From Pseudomonas violetae (GTDB lineage Bacteria; Pseudomonadota; Gammaproteobacteria; Pseudomonadales; Pseudomonadaceae): 64,000 bases of DNA. The DNA is taken from assembly GCF_023072615.1 (NCBI RefSeq), contig NZ_JAKNRW010000022.1:19699-83698 (forward strand). The letters are read 5' to 3'. Positions 62,340 through 64,000 of the stretch are shown in pieces (position 1 is the first letter of the stretch; each line of letters opens with the position of its first letter). The notes below the pieces were generated by a model that ran no database searches, was not told the DNA's origin, and saw only the letters and a list, made by a program, of their open reading frames with translations. The position numbers and the translations under genes are program-made.

Positions 62340-63725
62340 CTAGATCACCTTGGAAAACCGCTCGCGATTCTGTTGTTCGAGGTAACGGTCGAACACCATG
62401 CACACCGAGCGCACCAGCAATCGCCCGGCGGGCAGTACGATGATGCGGTCGCTGTCGAGCTCGATCAGGCCGTCTTTGGCCATTGTTTGCAGTTGCGGCC
62501 AGAGCTCGCCGAAGTAGCCGCGAAAATCGATATTGAACGCCTGTTCGATTTCGGCGAACTCCACGTTGAAGCTGCAAATCAGCTGCTGAATCACCGCGCG
62601 GCGCACCCGATCATCGGCATTGCATAACAAGCCGCGGCTGGTTGCCAGTTGGGAGGTGGCGAGCGCGTTCTGGTAGTGATTCAGGTCGCTGTTGTTCTGG
62701 CAGTACAGATCGCCGATCTGGCTGATGGCAGACACGCCCAAGCCAATCAGATCGCAGTGACCGTGGGTGGTGTAGCCCTGGAAATTACGCTGCAGGGTCG
62801 ATTCTTCCTGGGCGATCGCCAGCTCGTCGTCGGGCAGGGCGAAGTGATCCATGCCGATGTAGCGGTAACCGGCGGCTGTCAGTTGTTCGATGGTGCGCTG
62901 CAGCATTTCGAGCTTCTGCGCCGGGGTCGGCAGTTCGCTGCTGTTGATCCGCCGCTGAGGCATGAAGCGTTCTGGCAGGTGGGCGTAGTTGAACACGGAC
63001 AGCCGATCCGGTTGCAGGACGATGACCTCCTCGACGGTTCGGGCAAAGTTTTCCGGTGTCTGTCTCGGCAGGCCGTAGATCAGGTCGATGTTGATCGAGC
63101 GAAATTGCAGGGTGCGCGCGGCGTCGATCACTGCGCGGGTTTCTTCCAGGCTCTGCAGGCGATTGACGGCTCGCTGCACAGTGGGGTCAAGATCCTGCAG
63201 GCCGATGCTGACTCGATTGAAACCCAGTTCGCGCAGCAGGCCCATGGTCGACCAGTCGGCTTCGCGCGGATCGATCTCGATGCCGTAGTCGCCGGAATCG
63301 TCGTCGAGCAAATTGAAATGCTTGCGCAGTTGCGCCATCAATTGGCGCAATTCGTCGTGGCTGAGAAAAGTCGGGGTGCCGCCGCCAAAGTGCAGTTGCT
63401 CGACCTTTTGTGTCGGGTCGAGGTGACAGGAGATCAACTGGATCTCCTGTTCCAGACGCTGCAAATAGGGCTGGGCGCGTCCGCGGTCCTTGGTGATGAC
63501 CTTGTTGCAGGCGCAGTAATAGCAGATGTTCGCGCAGAACGGCACGTGGACATACAGGGACAACGGCCGCAGCGCCTTGCGGCTTTCGCGCAGGGCATGG
63601 AACAGGTCGAAGCTGCCGACATGACCGTCGAATTGCGCAGCGGTCGGATAGGAGGTGTAGCGCGGTCCCGCCAAGTCATAACGGCGGATCAGATCGGTGT
63701 CCCAACGAATGGCGTCGAGCATCAT
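62340..63725 (-). CDS. hemN: Oxygen-independent coproporphyrinogen III oxidase HemN
   Basis: Encodes 461 residues, a radical-SAM enzyme that decarboxylates coproporphyrinogen III to protoporphyrinogen IX without oxygen. The SAM/4Fe-4S site is Cys64, Cys68 and Cys71, with Cys73 also present, in PFCANICYYCACNK; GGGTPTFLSHDEL and GLQDLDPTVQRAVNR are further HemN motifs. The start is one of two adjacent methionines (63725 or 63722). It is 93 bases upstream of anr on the same strand. Confidence 0.95.
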   Translation of the reverse strand: MMLDAIRWDTDLIRRYDLAGPRYTSYPTAAQFDGHVGSFDLFHALRESRKALRPLSLYVHVPFCANICYYCACNKVITKDRGRAQPYLQRLEQEIQLISCHLDPTQKVEQLHFGGGTPTFLSHDELRQLMAQLRKHFNLLDDDSGDYGIEIDPREADWSTMGLLRELGFNRVSIGLQDLDPTVQRAVNRLQSLEETRAVIDAARTLQFRSINIDLIYGLPRQTPENFARTVEEVIVLQPDRLSVFNYAHLPERFMPQRRINSSELPTPAQKLEMLQRTIEQLTAAGYRYIGMDHFALPDDELAIAQEESTLQRNFQGYTTHGHCDLIGLGVSAISQIGDLYCQNNSDLNHYQNALATSQLATSRGLLCNADDRVRRAVIQQLICSFNVEFAEIEQAFNIDFRGYFGELWPQLQTMAKDGLIELDSDRIIVLPAGRLLVRSVCMVFDRYLEQQNRERFSKVI

Positions 63726-63789
63726 GCGGGCATTCCCCCGGATAGGCTGGCAGTGTTGGCGAGTCTAGGGGGTGGGGCAATTAGGCATC

Positions 63790-63803
63790 TTGATTTGCGT
63801 CAA
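63790..63803 (-). promoter_or_regulatory. Anr box upstream of hemN
   Basis: TTGATTTGCGTCAA matches the FNR/Anr consensus TTGAT-N4-ATCAA except for one base, 65 bases upstream of the hemN start. Anaerobic activation of hemN by the neighbouring Anr is expected. Confidence 0.8.
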
Positions 63804-63844
63804 GAATGGAGAGTTGTGTCGCCTGTGCAGGGCCCATCGCGGTT

Positions 63845-64000
63845 CTAATGCCCCATCAACCAATGCTGATGCGGCCCCGGCAGGGTCCACAGGCCAAACA
63901 GCATCACCAGCAACCCGCCGGCCATGCGCACACTGCGCTTGCGCAGCAACGCGGTCACTCGCTCGGCAGCCAGCCCGGTGGCGAGCAGCACCGGCCAGGT
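63845..64000 (-). CDS. C-terminal fragment of a TauE/SafE-family protein
   Basis: The last 51 codons of a minus-strand gene are visible, ending at the TAG at 63845-63847. The deduced C-terminus contains a hydrophobic helix (MAGGLLVMLFGLWTLPG) and ends HQHWLMGH. In pseudomonads the gene upstream of hemN encodes a TauE/SafE-type sulfite exporter-like membrane protein associated with cytochrome oxidase assembly, and this C-terminus fits. The rest is outside the window. Confidence 0.6.
   Translation of the reverse strand, partial: TWPVLLATGLAAERVTALLRKRSVRMAGGLLVMLFGLWTLPGPHQHWLMGH

Overview
This is a 64 kb chromosomal window from a fluorescent pseudomonad (Pseudomonas fluorescens group). The evidence is high GC, the crfX-cmpX-sigX-oprF block, an Anr/HemN neighbourhood, PrpF/AcnD-type propionate catabolism, nasS-nasT regulated nitrate assimilation and many copies of the short palindromic REP/BIME repeats typical of these genomes. 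Most of the window is ordinary core chromosome. I see no prophage, insertion sequence, tRNA or CRISPR array.

Layout. 0-4.4 kb: end of the 2-methylcitrate operon (acnD, prpF, prpD). 4.5-7.9 kb: divergent PEP synthase regulator and PEP synthase. 8-13.7 kb: alpha/beta hydrolase, rraA-like gene, zntB-like transporter, then the envelope unit crfX-cmpX-sigX-oprF. 13.7-23.7 kb: nitrate assimilation in three successive minus-strand operons: nirB-like FAD reductase/nasC/cobA, nasA/PP2C-kinase fusion, and nasS/nasT. 23.9-24.8 kb: two small genes that look like Salmonella SPI-1 type III secretion parts (InvB/Spa15-like chaperone and a HilA-like DNA-binding domain). 24.9-33.9 kb: pyrD, rmf, rlmKL, a diguanylate cyclase, dacB, yggL. 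34-43.5 kb: purine catabolism (BenE-family transporter, two GntR regulators, guaD, xdhC, xdhB, xdhA). 43.5-52.1 kb: smc, zipA, ligA, a zinc peptidase and the 4.5S RNA gene ffs. 52.3-54.1 kb: an AT-rich pair (TauE/SafE permease and LysR regulator) next to ffs. 54.1-59.4 kb: a periplasmic binding protein, dnaX, ybaB, a curA-like reductase, recR. 59.6-64 kb: acyl-CoA dehydrogenase, apt, anr, hemN and the end of a TauE/SafE-family gene.

The most informative signal is in the non-coding DNA of the nitrate region. Each of the three nas operons starts with a sigma-54-type -24/-12 element, followed by small hairpins with six-base loops carrying A at position 1 and G at position 4, followed by an intrinsic terminator whose 5' arm overlaps the last of these hairpins. 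That is the expected target of the ANTAR protein NasT, which is encoded here, so reductase, transporter and the sensor pair itself all appear to be controlled by nitrate-dependent antitermination. The second notable item is the orphan InvB-like/HilA-like pair in a pseudomonad with no other type III secretion gene in view. All functional assignments come from reading the sequence and known family features; no database search was run.
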